This document shows positions 1 to 12,115 of a DNA stretch of 64,000 nucleotides, one piece after another. How positions within the stretch are numbered: the first letter of the stretch is position 1; every line of letters starts with the position of its first letter. The translations under genes and the position numbers were made by a program. Source of the DNA: Cycas panzhihuaensis (taxonomy: Eukaryota > Cycadophyta); contig CM041465.1 of assembly GCA_023213395.1 (NCBI GenBank), positions 105,779,741 through 105,843,740 on the forward strand, read 5' to 3'. The notes under the pieces were generated by a model that ran no database searches, was not told the origin of the DNA, and saw nothing but the letters and a program-made list of their open reading frames with translations.

Positions 1-2304
1 CCTCTTGTATAGCTTGGATAGCTTTTTATAATCTTGTTTTTTCTACTGCTGGATCAGGAAAATTTTCTGTAACTGGTGTAACAGTAATTTTTCTGCTTCT
101 TGTTTGAATATAAACTGGTTGTTCTTTGTCCAAAACTTTTGTTGCCAAATTAGAAGTCTGCACTTTTAGACTAGAATTCTTTGGGTAATTTGCCCACTCA
201 TGATCTGCTGGGCTATATTCTTCGCAGATATAATCTCCTCCTTATTTTTGTAGTGGACAATCTGTTCGGAAATGTCCCCATCTAGAACATAAATGATATA
301 TGGCAGATTTTGTTTCTCCTTTATACTGTTTAAAGGAAGAATTTTCTTTTCTTTGGTAGAAAGATTCTTTTACTAGATTTTTATAGTAACATTCCCATGT
401 ATAATAGTTCCCTCTTTTGTAGATGTCGCACCACCTACTTTCCATCTGCTAATGCTCATTTTAAAAATGGTCTGGCTGTCCACAAGGAGGGGGGGGGGGC
501 ACCAAATATTTTCTCGAGATTTCCCCACTTTTAGTTTAGCTATTTCTGCTCTCAATTTTTTAATTTCTTTATTTTGCTGATTTACTCCAACAGGTACCAC
601 CAGAGATTGTTGTTTCAGTAGTTCTACTTCTCTTTTCAAGGTTTCAACATATGGATTTATCGTCCATTGGGATAAACTTATTTGCCCTACATTCTGGTTT
701 CTAGTTTGCAGATATCCTATGCTCATTTGATTCTCAAATCGCAAAGCTAATTCTTTTACTTGTTCATAACTATTTAATGGATGAAAAATGATTTTTTCTT
801 TTAAATGAGGCAACAATCCTAGAACAAAATATTTTAAGGACAACATTGGATTCAATGGTATAATAGGATCTATTTTATTCAAAATTGTGAGAATAGGAAC
901 ATGAATAATGTCATAGGATCATATGAATAGTAAAAACACAAAGGAAAGACATTGAACAAGTACACATGGTTTGACAAGTGGAAAACCCCTTCTAGGGAAG
1001 AAAAACCACCTCTTAAAGCTAAATATTATTAATAAAAATGACTTATACAAAGACCTTAATAAATACCATCTACAAACACCAAAACCAGCCTTGAAACCAG
1101 CTTTAGATAGCCTCCTAGATTCTCAGAACCACCTCCTTGAATCTAGGAGATGATATTAATAACTAGAGGTTCGTTGAAATGGGCAGTTGCGCATTTCAAC
1201 AACCTTTCACATAATATATAATTAACTTCTAAACATTAAACATTGGAATCACTTAAATTATAATTTACACATGTGACTAAATAAGACATAACATAAAGTA
1301 ACATTAATAATCCTAACAAGAATAATTATGAGTTTGCCATCAAAATCATTTACCGACTTACCTGGTACTTGCCAGATTTCTTCTAAAGCTTGAAAGATGG
1401 ATATTGGATCCCTTAGTCTCTGGAATCTGTCCAGAAATTATGTTTGTACCACTTCCCATGTGGGATTTATCTTCACAACATACTGGTACCAAGCTATTAC
1501 TGCTCCTCGCAATGTGGGGAAGAATCTTGCTTTGATCTCTTCTGGGTCTTTGATTTTCTTGATTTTCAGCATGTTGGAAAATAAGGCCAAACGATCTCTA
1601 GGATCTCTTGAGCCATCAAACTGTAGACGCCCAAACATTGCATCATTCTAGACTATTACGTATGGAGAGGTTGTCTGATTTCCTCCCCCAGTTGACTGTT
1701 CTTGCATCATGCTTATTGGCCCTAAAGAATTTGATGCGCCTTGCCCCGTCATGTTTGCTGTACTTACTCCTCCTCCTTTACTCCTGCCTTGATTTAAGGC
1801 TACACTTTCTGGACTTTCTTCCAAGAATGTTGAGCTTGAAAACATTCCAGTCATTCTATTGAATAAGGGATTTAATACATGAGAATGAGAATCCTTCACC
1901 TCCACAATATAACAATCCCACCCTACTGTGGTGATACTGTAAACTTCCAAACTAATTGATTTCCCTTCTTCTAAGGTAACCTGCTCTTTTTCAGATATTT
2001 GTGAGTCCTTTTCTTCTGCCTACTTTTCTTCAAAAATCTATAGGTCTTTTTTTCCTGACTGCTTTAGTTCTTTCTCTTCCTCATAAATCTGTCATTTCCT
2101 ATCTTCTATTTGTTTTAAAATTTCTTTTTCTGGCTGTCGCTTGTCCTCCTGGGCCTCTTCTATTTGTTCCTTTCTTTGATTCTCTTCCTTGCGCATGTAT
2201 GGGGTTTGGGTTTCTTCCTGCTGGCCCTTCAAGATTCTTTTCTTCATCGGCCTCCTCTCAATCGGCTCCTTAGGTATGTGGGTGCCTTCCTTGCTTTTCT
2301 CCAC
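1..2304 (-). pseudogene. Ty3/gypsy-type gag remnant, runs off left edge
   Basis: Gag remnant read right to left. A Lys/Glu-rich N-terminal part lies at 2304-2092. The capsid-like domain at 1638-1330 holds the retrotransposon-gag type motif ARFFPTLRGAVIAWY. It continues at 894-480 (LSLKYFVLGLLPHLKEKI) and ends near 290-245 in a zinc knuckle whose first Cys is now Tyr (YHLCSRWGHFRTDC). The segments at 1950-1648, 1638-1438 and 1437-1330 share one frame, broken by stops near 1648 and 1438. A solo LTR at 895-1318 splits it; removing the LTR and one target copy restores the frame (DGKLIIILTILNKIDP). Protease and pol would lie left of base 1. The Ty3 assignment rests on the gag domain only; no RT is visible. 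Confidence 0.75.
895..1318 (-). mobile_element. Solo LTR inserted in the gag remnant
   Basis: A 424-bp block interrupts the gag frame. It is flanked by the 5-bp direct repeat AGAAT (890-894 and 1319-1323). Read on the minus strand it begins TGTTAGGATT and ends CATGTTCCT, so the usual terminal CA appears mutated. It contains a hairpin-like segment at 975-1011 that recurs in another LTR at 55673-55709. No internal region is present, which fits a solo LTR left by LTR-LTR recombination. Confidence 0.75.
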
Positions 2305-2878
2305 TTCCCAGCACTGACTTCTTTACTGTCTGATCTCAACTTTCTTTAGCGAATTGGTCCTGGGTGGCATGGACAACCTTTTTCACTTGTTCTTCACTAG
2401 CCCATCTCTTCTTCATCTAGGATATCCAACAATAGAACCAAATGTGTATGTCTCTTCTTATAATAAATTAACAACAAAAGACAACATCATATAAGAAGGA
2501 CGCATTTTTCTTGGGGAGCACAAATAACCAACTTCTTTATGGAAAAAGAGGGCACTCTGTCTGGTCCTCTCACAACCAAATGTAGGCATGAGCAATTACA
2601 ATAGAGTTAAGACAACCTATAATTAACATACGTTGATGTTTCTTTCCTATCTACATACATACATACATGCATACATGCTTCTAGGCATACATGCTTATAT
2701 ATATCTCTCTATATTCCCATTCTGACCTATATATTCTCTTATACAATTATATAGTTATACATTGATATAACTACTTACTAACTAATGTAGCCCAAATTTC
2801 TTAAGGACTGCCCGTATTACATTGTTCCTGCCCAAGCTGCCCAATCGTCTATGTCATTTGCTTTTAGAATCTGCACCT
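2305..2878. other. Possible leader and LTR of the left-edge element; no gene
   Basis: No coding signal is seen. The stretch lies upstream of the minus-strand gag and should hold its leader and 5' LTR, but I could not fix LTR ends or a primer binding site. A short CATA-type microsatellite lies at about 2650-2690, and a TATATATA run near 2697 could be a TATA box. The call is positional inference only. Confidence 0.3.
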
Positions 2879-3086
2879 AGTTGCACTACATTTTGCACTT
2901 GGTTGCACTACAGTCCCTGTTGGTTGCACTACAGTCTCTACTGGTTGCACTATAGTCTGTGCTAGTTGCACTGCAGTCTGCACCTGGTTGTACTGCAGTC
3001 CCTGTTGGTTACACTATAGCCCACATCTAGTTGCACTACAGTCTTTGCTGGTTGCACTGCAGTCCGTGCTAGTTACACTACAATCC
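2879..3086. repeat. 21/22-bp minisatellite, about 10 units
   Basis: Direct tandem repeat with consensus GGTTGCACTACAGTCCCTGTT. Units start at 2879, 2901, 2922, 2943, 2964, 2986, 3007, 3029, 3050 and 3071; most are 21 bp and some 22 bp. On the minus strand the 21-bp units read as an open heptapeptide of the form Q-P-x-x-T-V-V, while the 22-bp units break the frame. It sits at the junction between the left gag element and a copia pol. Confidence 0.9.
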
Positions 3087-3123
3087 ATTAAAAAATCGAG
3101 AATACTTTAGCTGCACACAATGA

Positions 3124-6066
3124 ATAGACAATGTTCTTTTTGTACTAGGAATGAAGAAAAATCTCTTGTCAGCATCTCAATTAAGTGAAAGAAAAACTAA
3201 GAACAATATTTGATGAAAATGGTCATTGTTACATTCTAGATATGAAAAAGAATGGTATTGTAATAACTGAAGGAGTAAAATGTAACAAATTCTATAGGTT
3301 GCTTTTTAACCCTATGCTACTTAACAAAGGACCCACTAAACTCATATCTGATGTAAATTCACTTGTTGTGACAAGTAATGATGCTAATGAAATATGGCAT
3401 TTGAAGTATAGACATATTTCATATGATATGTTAGAAATATTAAAAAATTCAAGAATGGTGAATAGTTTGTTTGATATTTCATTTAATTCATTTATATGCA
3501 AAAGTTGCATGATGAACAAACAACATAGGATTCTCTTTGCAAAAAGCATATGGTGAGCATGAAATAAATTGAATTTGATTCACACTGATCTTTGTGGTCC
3601 CTTTACACAGGTTTCAACAAACAGTTATTGATGATTTCTAACCTTTATTGATGATTTCTCTAGAAAAAACATAGATATATTTTTTGTTTAGCAAATTAGA
3701 AGCACTTGATTATTTTAAAGAATTCAAAATAAAAGTTGAATTAGAAAGCGGCAAAAAAATCAAGTGTATTCATTCTGATGTAGGAAGAGAATTTGTATCC
3801 AAAGATTTCTTTTAGTTTTGTAAATTTCATGAAATCCGCAGATAAGTTACAACTTCATATACACCATAGTCAAACGGTGTTGCAGAGAGAATGAACAAAA
3901 CAATGTTAGAAATGGCTTGATGTTTATTAAATGCTAGGGAAATCACAAAAAGATACTTGGCAGAAACTATCAATACAACTATGTATTTGGTTAACAAGAA
4001 TCCAACTCAAGTACTGGACAAAATAACACCTAAAGAAATATGGACTGGGCGTAAACCAAATGTAAATTATCTTAGAGTCTTTAGTTGTGAAGCTCATGTA
4101 CATATTCCTAACGAGAAAAGAACCAAATTAAATAACAAAAGCATAAAGTGCATAATGGTTAGATATAACAATCACTCAAAAGTATACAAATGTCTTGATC
4201 AAAAAACAAACAAACTATATGTTAGTGGAGACGTAGTATTTGATGAAGGAACAAGACACACCAAGACAAAGTATCAGGAAATGAACATAGATAATAAAGA
4301 ATTGAATATAGTTCAACCAAATAAGGAATCGGTAATTACTTTAGAAAATGTTGAAACTGAAAGTGAAACTTCAAATCAAAAGACACTTGACATCAATCAG
4401 GTAAGAAATCTCGATATCACTCAAGAAAAAGAAGAGCAGAGACCAAAGCAAGAACAAAACTCAAAAAGGGCACCAAAATGATATTTAAAACTCTTAAAGA
4501 AATAAAAGAAGCAATGTTTGAACACATAACAAGGTTTCGAAAACCACAGACACTCATTTGCTTTGTTGAATCAAACATATTTAAGGAAGTAAGCAAATTC
4601 CAAACGTGGAGAACAATAATGGACGCTGAAATGGAAGCCATTCATAAGAATGAGACATGGGATTTAGTAGATTCTCTTGATCATAAACCCATTGTAAACT
4701 GAAAATGGGTATATAGAGCAAAAGAAAAACCAAATGGAGAAATTGAGAAGTATAAAGCAAGATTGGTGCAAAAGGTTACACACAAACTATTAGAATTGAC
4801 TATGAAGAAACATTTTTACGAGTAGAAAAATTAAATATTGTGAGAATAGTAATTGCAATAGCTACTCAGAAATGATGGAAAATCTATCACATGGATGTAA
4901 AAAATGCTTTTTTAAATGGAGATCTTCAAGAAAAAGTCTATATGCGGCAACCTAAAGGGTACAGAAAATCTAGGCAAGAGAACCTAGTCTGGAAACCAAA
5001 AAGGGTGTTATATGGACTCAAGGAAGTACTAAGGGTCTGGTATACCAAATTGGACAAATATCTTATCTAAAACGGCTTTCACAAGTGTGAATTAGGTCAT
5101 AGTTTGTATGTAAAATTTAATCAAGGACTGGTCTCCATTATAGTAGTGTATGTAGATGATATGGTAATCATAGGAAATGATGTAGATTCAATTGCACTCA
5201 TCAAATGGAAGTTTGAAAAAGTTTTTGAAAGGACAGACCTTGGTATATTGTATTATTATCTGGGAATAGAGATTGGATAAAATAACAACTCTGTTATCTT
5301 ATTTCAATCTAAATACATCAAAAATGTGCTGAAAAAGTTTAGTATAGAAAATTGTAATAGTGTTGCTACTCCCATGAAGACTGGCTATATGCTGAATGGT
5401 GAATAGGAAGTACAACCTATTAATGCAACTTTATATAGACAACTGATTAGAAGCTTGATCTATCTTAGAACTACCAAACCAGACATTTCTTATGTAGTTG
5501 GTAAAAATCCAAAGATACCTCATTAGAATGCTACAAAGAGAATTCTGTGATATTTGAAAGAAATAATAAATCTTGGATTATAATATGTAAGAAACAACAA
5601 TATACAGTTAACAAGGTTCTGTGATTCTGATTAGGTAGGAGACATAATGGACAAAAAATCAACATCATGATACTCTTTATTTCTAGGAACAATCTTAATT
5701 TCCTGGAGCAGTAAAAAATAACATACAATAGCCTCTTCAATAGAAATAGGGTACAAAGTAACAATAAATGCAACATGTGAAGGAATATGGATGAGACTAC
5801 TCTTAAAAGATCTTTGACAAGAACAAACAACACATACTTGGTTGTTCTACGATAATTATAGCACAATCAAAATAATAAAGAATCCAATACTATATGCAAG
5901 GACCAAACATATAGAAGTACATCATCATTTCATCAGAGAAAAAATTTAAAACAAAAAGTTTAAACTTCTGCATTATACTTTAGAAAACTAAATTGCTGAT
6001 GTTCTTACAAAACCCTTAAGTAGAGACAAATATGCTTCATTTAGAAATAGGTTAGGAATAAAATAG
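3124..6066 (+). pseudogene. Ty1/copia pol remnant, 5'-truncated
   Basis: Decayed copia polyprotein that starts inside the protease/integrase linker (NVLFVLGMKKNLLSASQLS, about 3131). It runs through the gag-pre-integrase region (WHLKYRHIS with CKSC, 3390-3510), integrase (HTDLCGP near 3580, FIDDFSRK near 3650, WTGRKPN near 4045), RT (KWVYRAKEKPNGEIEKYKARL at 4700, then LYGLK, VYVDDM at about 5150) and RNase H, ending ADVLTKPLSRDKY near 6000-6030. Many stops and several frameshifts make it non-functional. Gag, the protease active site and the 5' LTR are missing; the 5' end abuts the minisatellite. It is related to, but clearly more decayed than, the minus-strand copia at 10041-15279. Confidence 0.9.
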
Positions 6067-6085
6067 ATAAAACATTAAGAGAATG

Positions 6086-6350
6086 TGTTAGAAGTAATAT
6101 TTTATCTAGGATACTTCTAGAATACTTTGTAATGGTAAAGTGTATTTAAAACACTTTATGAGGGTTATATATCATTCCCCCTTTTTCTCTGAGTGATAAA
6201 TGGCAAGATCATATTGAGCAATTGTCATTTGTCTAGTACAAGTTGTAATGTATTTATAGATTCATTCTCATTAATAAAGCATTGAGAGGTCTTTCTACAA
6301 TAAGATCCAAACCTTATAGGTTTGAGTTTGTGATGGTGTTTGAATCTTCA
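6086..6350 (+). mobile_element. 3' LTR of the copia pol remnant (right end uncertain)
   Basis: The purine-rich tract AAGAGAATG (6077-6085) directly follows the end of pol and is followed by TGTTAGAAG, the expected start of a copia LTR. A polyadenylation-like AATAAAGC lies near 6275. The right end is set at a CA at 6349-6350 from typical size only; no second LTR remains to define it. Confidence 0.6.
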
Positions 6351-6719
6351 TTTATCTAAGTGGAGCCAAACTCTCTCACTGATGTTGAAACAAGTTGAGA
6401 CTCGATGTTGATCATATTGAGTCTTATAGCTTTCCTGATTTTGGTATAGTATCTATTGGATTGATATATATAGATATAAAAGATGCTTAACGAAGCTAGT
6501 GTCCGTTTGTTATTATTTTGTTTTCATGCTTAGTGGCTGGAGATTGTAATATTAAAGGAAGTTCATACGGAGTTAGTGGCTAGTAGTCGTAGCTAACTTC
6601 AAATAGAAAATGTTTTATTGATCAATGGAATACTTGATTATAACTATGTTGAACATGGTGGAGGTGCACATCCCATTACTAATTGTGATGCTGAGAAATT
6701 ATGAGGGCTTGAACTAGTG
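6351..6719. other. No gene seen
   Basis: Non-coding stretch between the copia LTR and the truncated integrase of the next element. A short repeated phrase around TTAGTGGCTGGAG/TTAGTGGCTAGTAG (6530-6590) is the only structure noticed. Confidence 0.4.
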
Positions 6720-9700
6720 TCCTATTAACCACTTCATTTTGTCCATCTATTTGTAGATGGAATGATGTAGAAAACTTGAACTAACATCCAAGCATCTTCT
6801 ATAAGGATTGCTGAAACTAACTCAAAAAATGGCTATCACTATCTAAAATGATAGAAAGTGGTAATCTAAAGTGGGTCCAAATATATTGGAAAAATAGTGT
6901 GGTTGCTTGTGATCCAAAGATCTCTTTTTTGCATAGTATGAATATGGCCATTTTGGAGAATCAACATACAATAACAAAGATATAGTCATTGCTGTGTTCT
7001 ATGGTGGGTAGTTTGCTGAGAAAGTCCATTGAAATTGATTCCCATGGTCGGGTCGAAACTAGTAATAGTTGATAAAGGCCGCACTTCCTATTGGCTGGCT
7101 TAGATTGATTGCATAGGGAGCATCGTCGAATGTATGCTTTGACCATTTTCTACATAGATGGGCAGTAAAAGTATCGTTGCAAATGCTGAAGTGTCTTTTA
7201 AGTCTCAAAATAATTATTATAGGAGGATGAGTGGGCTTCTTTAAAAAGATGTTGGTGCACCAACATGTATATAGAGCTTGTTAAGTTTGTACAATAAGTC
7301 ATCCTTGATGTGGTAATCCAAGCATAGTTCTAAATTGGTAATTGTTGGATGTGCTAGTACTTGCATAATAAGTCAAAATTGAGGATTCGTATAGTAGAGA
7401 TTTCTCTAGTCAGCATAAGAGATAACATGATTATTGAACAATGTGTTAACTACTAATGTTGGAGGGAAGTTGAGGAAGTCTACTACTTTATTAAATGCTC
7501 ATTTTTTATATTTGATAATGAGGTTGAATTGTTGTATATAAGATGCCCACTTAAGATGACTATGCTCTTAAAATTTTGACTGGGTGTTGAGGAATTGTAA
7601 TGGTTGATAATCGATATGAACTATGGTTTCTTTATTTAGTAGGAAATGTTGCCAGTGTTTAAAGGCTTGGACAAGGGCATAGAATTTATCATATATATTG
7701 TAATTAAGCTTGGTTTATAAATATACATCTAAGTAGTACGCAATGGGATGTCCCCCCTACTTAAGTATTGCCCCTAAAGCAAATTGAGAGGCATTTGTCT
7801 AGAGTTTGAAGGGTTGCTCCTCATTGGGTAGTTGAAGAACTAGAGTTGTACAGAGGGCAACCTTTACTTTTTGGATGCTGATCTAGTTTGAGAACTCCAT
7901 GTGAATTTCTTTGTGTTGCTAGTGAAAGCATTCAATGGGTATGTAATACTGGAAAAATATCTAATGAATTTTTGATAGAAGTTGATGCTACCCAAGAGGC
8001 TTTTGAGCTATGTTAAGATTGTTGAGAGTTGGCCAATCCTTGATAATTTGGACTTTTATTGGGCTGACTTGAATTCTTTGGTTGTGTATGACAAATCCAA
8101 GATAGAAGATCGTAGTTTGGCTAAAGGAGCACTTTTTTAGCTTGGCCTTTAGTTGATGTTGGCATAACAATGACAAAACTATATCAAGATATTTTTGATG
8201 CTCCTATAAGGTCTTGCTAAAGACTAATATGTCATCAAGATAAGCAATAAAGAATTTGTCAAGATGTAGATGAAAGATGTTGATGATGAGGTGTGTGAAG
8301 GTGGTTGGGGTATTAGTAAGTCCGAAGGGCATCATGAGCCATTCATATAAGCCATGTTGTGTTTTGAATATTGTCTTCCAGGTATACTTGGCATCCATTC
8401 AGACTTGATGGTAGTCGAAGGCCAAATCAATTTTGGAAAAGTATTTAGCTCCTTGAAGTTGATCATGTAAGTCGTCTATGCATAGAAGTGGGTATCTATT
8501 TTTCATTGTTATTTTATTAAAAACCCTATACTTAATACATAGTTGCCAATCATTTTCTTTCTTGGGTATTAGAATTGTTAGAGACTCACAAGGAGAGCAG
8601 TTGGGTTAGATTTTTCCTTCATCTATTAATTGTGCTAGTTGTCTTTCAAGTTAAGCTTTAGTAATATGTATGACTCGATATGAAGATTGGTTTGATAATG
8701 ATGCACCAAGCAAGAAATCAATGGTGTGCTAAATTCCTTTTAGGAGAGGCAGTCCCTTTGGTTCATTAAATACATCGACACATCTAAAATTAGTCTTTAT
8801 TATTATTGGTAGAATTTTATTACAATTACTTGTTTTTTCTTAATGAATGACACAAAGGGTTATGGCTTTGAAGGTGTTGAGTAGCTTGGATGCTTGATTG
8901 CCTAAAAGTAATGTCATAGTGGTTGATAGCGGTGTTGTTATGGTTAGTTTATATGCCTTGCAATTCTTACAAATTGTATAGGTATTAAGGTACCCACCGT
9001 AGAGTGCTTGATGATCATGTTGATAAGGTTGACTAAGGAGTAAATCATTGCAGTCCATTGGAGTCATATTGCAACTGACGGTATCTATAAGTGGCAAGAT
9101 GATAAAGGTAGCTATGCAAACATAGTCAATGAATGTAGGTTGCCCACTATCAGTGACCCAGCCAAGTGTGTATGGTCACAAATGTGGCTTGGTGGGAAGG
9201 TATATAGTATCTAGAATTTATTTAGAAATAAAAAATTTTATGCTGCCATTATCTATGATGTAGAGCGTTATTCTATCTTTAATCTAGTAGTTGTGAATGA
9301 ATAGCTTTTCTCGTCCTTGTGTCGAGTACGTTTTGGCCATTAGTACTAAGTTTGGATTAGGTATTTCTGAATTAGTGAGAAGGATGACTTCTAACTATGT
9401 TTATTCACTTTATGGCTCTATCATAAGTGTCCTTTTTTGTTAGGCCCTACATTCTGCATTTGTGTGTTTAATGCACTTGTGGAAAGAGCAATACTTTCTA
9501 CCTACTGGCTGAAGTGTGCATAGTGATAACTGTATTCTGGAGGAAAAGGATGTGGTGGCAAGACCCGTGAATGGCTTGGGCCGTTTTTGCAATTTTACTT
9601 CTATTTTGAGAGAGAATTGGAAGGCCACCTTTAAGGTTGGTATTTGAAGCAATTCCATCTATTGTTGTAAATGTGAGTACAATCCTCCAATAAATTTGAG

Positions 9701-10040
9701 TTTTAGAAGATGGTCAGGGTCACTGACTTCCAACCTGATTTAGAGCTTCAAGAATTCATCAATGCATTGTTACACAATTTGTCATGATAATTGTCTAATG
9801 TGTAACCATCATTTCATGAGGTTATCAAGATATCCAAATGGGTAAAGCTGCCCTTTAATGGTTGCTTTGAAAGCCTTCTAAGTAAAAATTGGTTATTGCC
9901 TATTATATACTTGCCACCAAGTCAAAACTTGTTTGTCCATGTGTACCTCAGTTACCATGAGTTTTTGTTGCTCTGTTAGCTGTTGAGTTTTGGAGTAAGC
10001 TTCCAAGGTTCGAAGCCAATCATCTAACTTATCTATATTT
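6720..10040 (-). pseudogene. Ty3/gypsy gag-pol remnant, split by a copia insertion
   Basis: Read right to left: gag with TWW motif (10000-9893), a zinc-knuckle variant C-x2-H-x5-H-x4-C (KYCSFHKCIKHTNAEC, near 9500), a protease region of low similarity (about 9300-8840), RT with PFGLTNTPTTF and YLDD (8398-8204), RNase H (NASQFALGAILK near 7790) and integrase with its zinc motif (CSLCNQSKP, 7110) and core ending near 6720 (FSTSFHLQIDGQNEVVNRT). Stops and frameshifts occur throughout, and the integrase C-terminus and 3' LTR are missing. The gag N-terminus continues at 15285-15440, beyond the inserted copia element. The YLDD box and the knuckle type fit the Ty3 superfamily; I did not resolve the lineage. 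Confidence 0.85.
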
Positions 10041-10268
10041 TGATGAAAAACAGAGCAAAGACTGATCTGAATTAAACAGAGAAGAGAAGTATTTTTCTTA
10101 TTGAGATTCAACCTTCTTAAGTATACATCAATAATGTGATGGTTACAACCTCTGATGTAACCAATCACTCTGATACTGCTAAGTGGCGCCATCTTACACT
10201 ATGACTATATTGAGGGTGGTCTTAACATGACCCCCTTTCATACCTAGATAAAACATTATATCTTAACA
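10041..10268 (-). repeat. 3' LTR of the full-length copia element
   Basis: 228 bp, starting TGTTAAGATAT and ending TTTTTCATCA on the minus strand. The polypurine tract AAGAGGGGG (plus-strand CCCCCTCTT at 10269-10277) lies immediately inside it. It differs from the 5' LTR by five transitions. Confidence 0.95.
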
Positions 10269-10277
10269 CCCCCTCTT

Positions 10278-11757
10278 AATGTTTTATCTCTAATAATCTT
10301 ATTTTGTCTCTTAAATATTTGAGTCTTTCTCTTCTAAGAGGTTTTGTCAGAAGATCTGCAACTTATTCGGCTGAGGGGCAATATTCCAAGTTTATCTCTT
10401 TATTACGTACTTTTTCTCTTATGAAATGATGATGAACTTCAATGTGCTTTGTCCTTGCATGTAGAATTGGATTTTTGGTCAGCTTGATGGCACTTTGATT
10501 GTCATATTTCAAGGAGGTTGTTCCTTTTTACTGTTGATCCAAGTCGAACAAAAGTTGTTTTAACCATACAGCTTCACAAGTTGCTAACGTAGCTGCTTTG
10601 TATTCCACTTCTATAGAGGAGAGAGCTACTGTAGTTTGTTTCTTACTACACCATGAGATTACTGAGGCTCCTAAGAAGAAACAATATCCACTGGTGGATT
10701 TCCTTTGTTCTTTGTCACTGCCCTTGATCAGTCGCGATGCCACGATATTTTGACTGGGTACCCTTTCAAGTATACTAACTTGAAATCTGTTGTTCCTTTG
10801 AGATACCTTAAGACTCTTTTTGCAGCTTGCCAATGTCTCAACTTTGGATTTTGCATATATCTGGATATTAGTCCTACTGAGTAGGATATGTCGGGCCTGG
10901 TGGCTATTAAATAAATCAGACTTCCAATCATTTATGCATGCGGTGTGACATCTACATCCTTTTCCATACTATCTGCTGTTAAGTCATAGTTTGTTTCCCT
11001 GGGTGTTGTGCATGGATTGCAATTCTCTATTTGAAATCGAACAAGTAGACTTTTGATGTAGTTACTTTGGGACAAGGTTATATAGTTTTGATGATGACCT
11101 ACCTTTAGTCCCAAGTAGTAATTTAGAAGCCCTAAGTTTGTCATTTCAAATTTTTGCTGAAGTTGACTTTTGATCCACTTAAGTACTTCTTCATCATCTC
11201 CAGTGAGGAGCATATCATCTACATAGACAACAATTATTATTATCTTGTTGTTTGTTTTTCTTATGTAGAGACTGGAGTTAGAGTTGCACCGAACAAACTT
11301 ATTTTCTTCAAGAAAATGATCTAATTTGGCATACTAGGCGCGTGGAGCTTGTTTTAGACCATACAGAGCCTTTTTTAACCTGCAAACCAGATTCTCCTAC
11401 CCTTGTTCAGCGTATCCTTCTGGTTGTTGCATATAGACTTCTTCTTCTAGCTCACCATTTAAGAAGGCAATTTTTACATCTAGCTTGGAGATTTTCCAGT
11501 CTTGTGCCACAGCCAAGGCAATTACTGTTCTTATTGTATTCATTTTTGCTACTGGAGAGAAGGTCTTATCAAAATCTACTCCTACTGTTTGAGTGTACCC
11601 TTTTGCGACTAACCTTGCCTTGTATTTTTCTATTTTGCCATCCATTCCCTTCTTTGTTTTGTAAACCCATTTGCAGTTTACAGTGGATTTATTGGCAGGT
11701 AGTTCTACTAACTCCCACATTTGATTCTTCTTGATTGAGTTCATTTCATTGTCCATT
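10278..11757 (-). pseudogene. Copia reverse transcriptase and RNase H
   Basis: RT begins near 11757 (MDNEMNSIKKNQMWELVELP) and contains KWVYKTKKGMDGKIEKYKARL, VDFDKTFSPVAK, LDVKIAFLNGELEEEVYM, LYGLKQAPRA and the catalytic VVYVDDM at about 11200-11220. The RT connection follows (LGLLNYYLGLKV, 11120), then [19 protein letters not shown] (10931). RNase H ([21 protein letters not shown], 10710-10650) runs to a C-terminus rich in copia landmarks (ARTKHIEVHHHFIREKV, near 10430). A stop at about 10932 and a frame change near 10830-10740 break it. It is in a different frame from the gag-integrase segment, so at least one indel separates them near 11757-12115. Confidence 0.9.
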
Positions 11758-12115
11758 GCCGCTTTCCATTCTTGATGATCTTTTACTTCTTGAAAGTTCT
11801 GTGGTTCGAGTTTGCTTAGAAGGGCTCTTGACCTTTGTCCCCGTGTTTTCTGTTCTATTACACTTCCTTCTTCAACTGTTTTAATGTACCATTTTGGCAG
11901 CTTTTTCTATTTTCGTGAGTCTTCTTTCTCGATCACGTCTTTTAGTACTTGACTGGTTGATGATGGATCTGCTTGTCCTTCTTCTAAAGTGATTTCTGAA
12001 TCACTTCTTTTTTCAGCTTCTTGATTTTCTGAGATAATTTCTGACTTATTTTCTTTCCCATCTTCTTGCGTCCCTTAATACGGCGACTTCTGCTCATTTT
12101 CCTTCTCATCTTCTA

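Noticed and set aside
2879-3086. CRISPR-like array
   Set aside because: Units are contiguous with no unique spacers, in a eukaryotic repeat context; it is a minisatellite.
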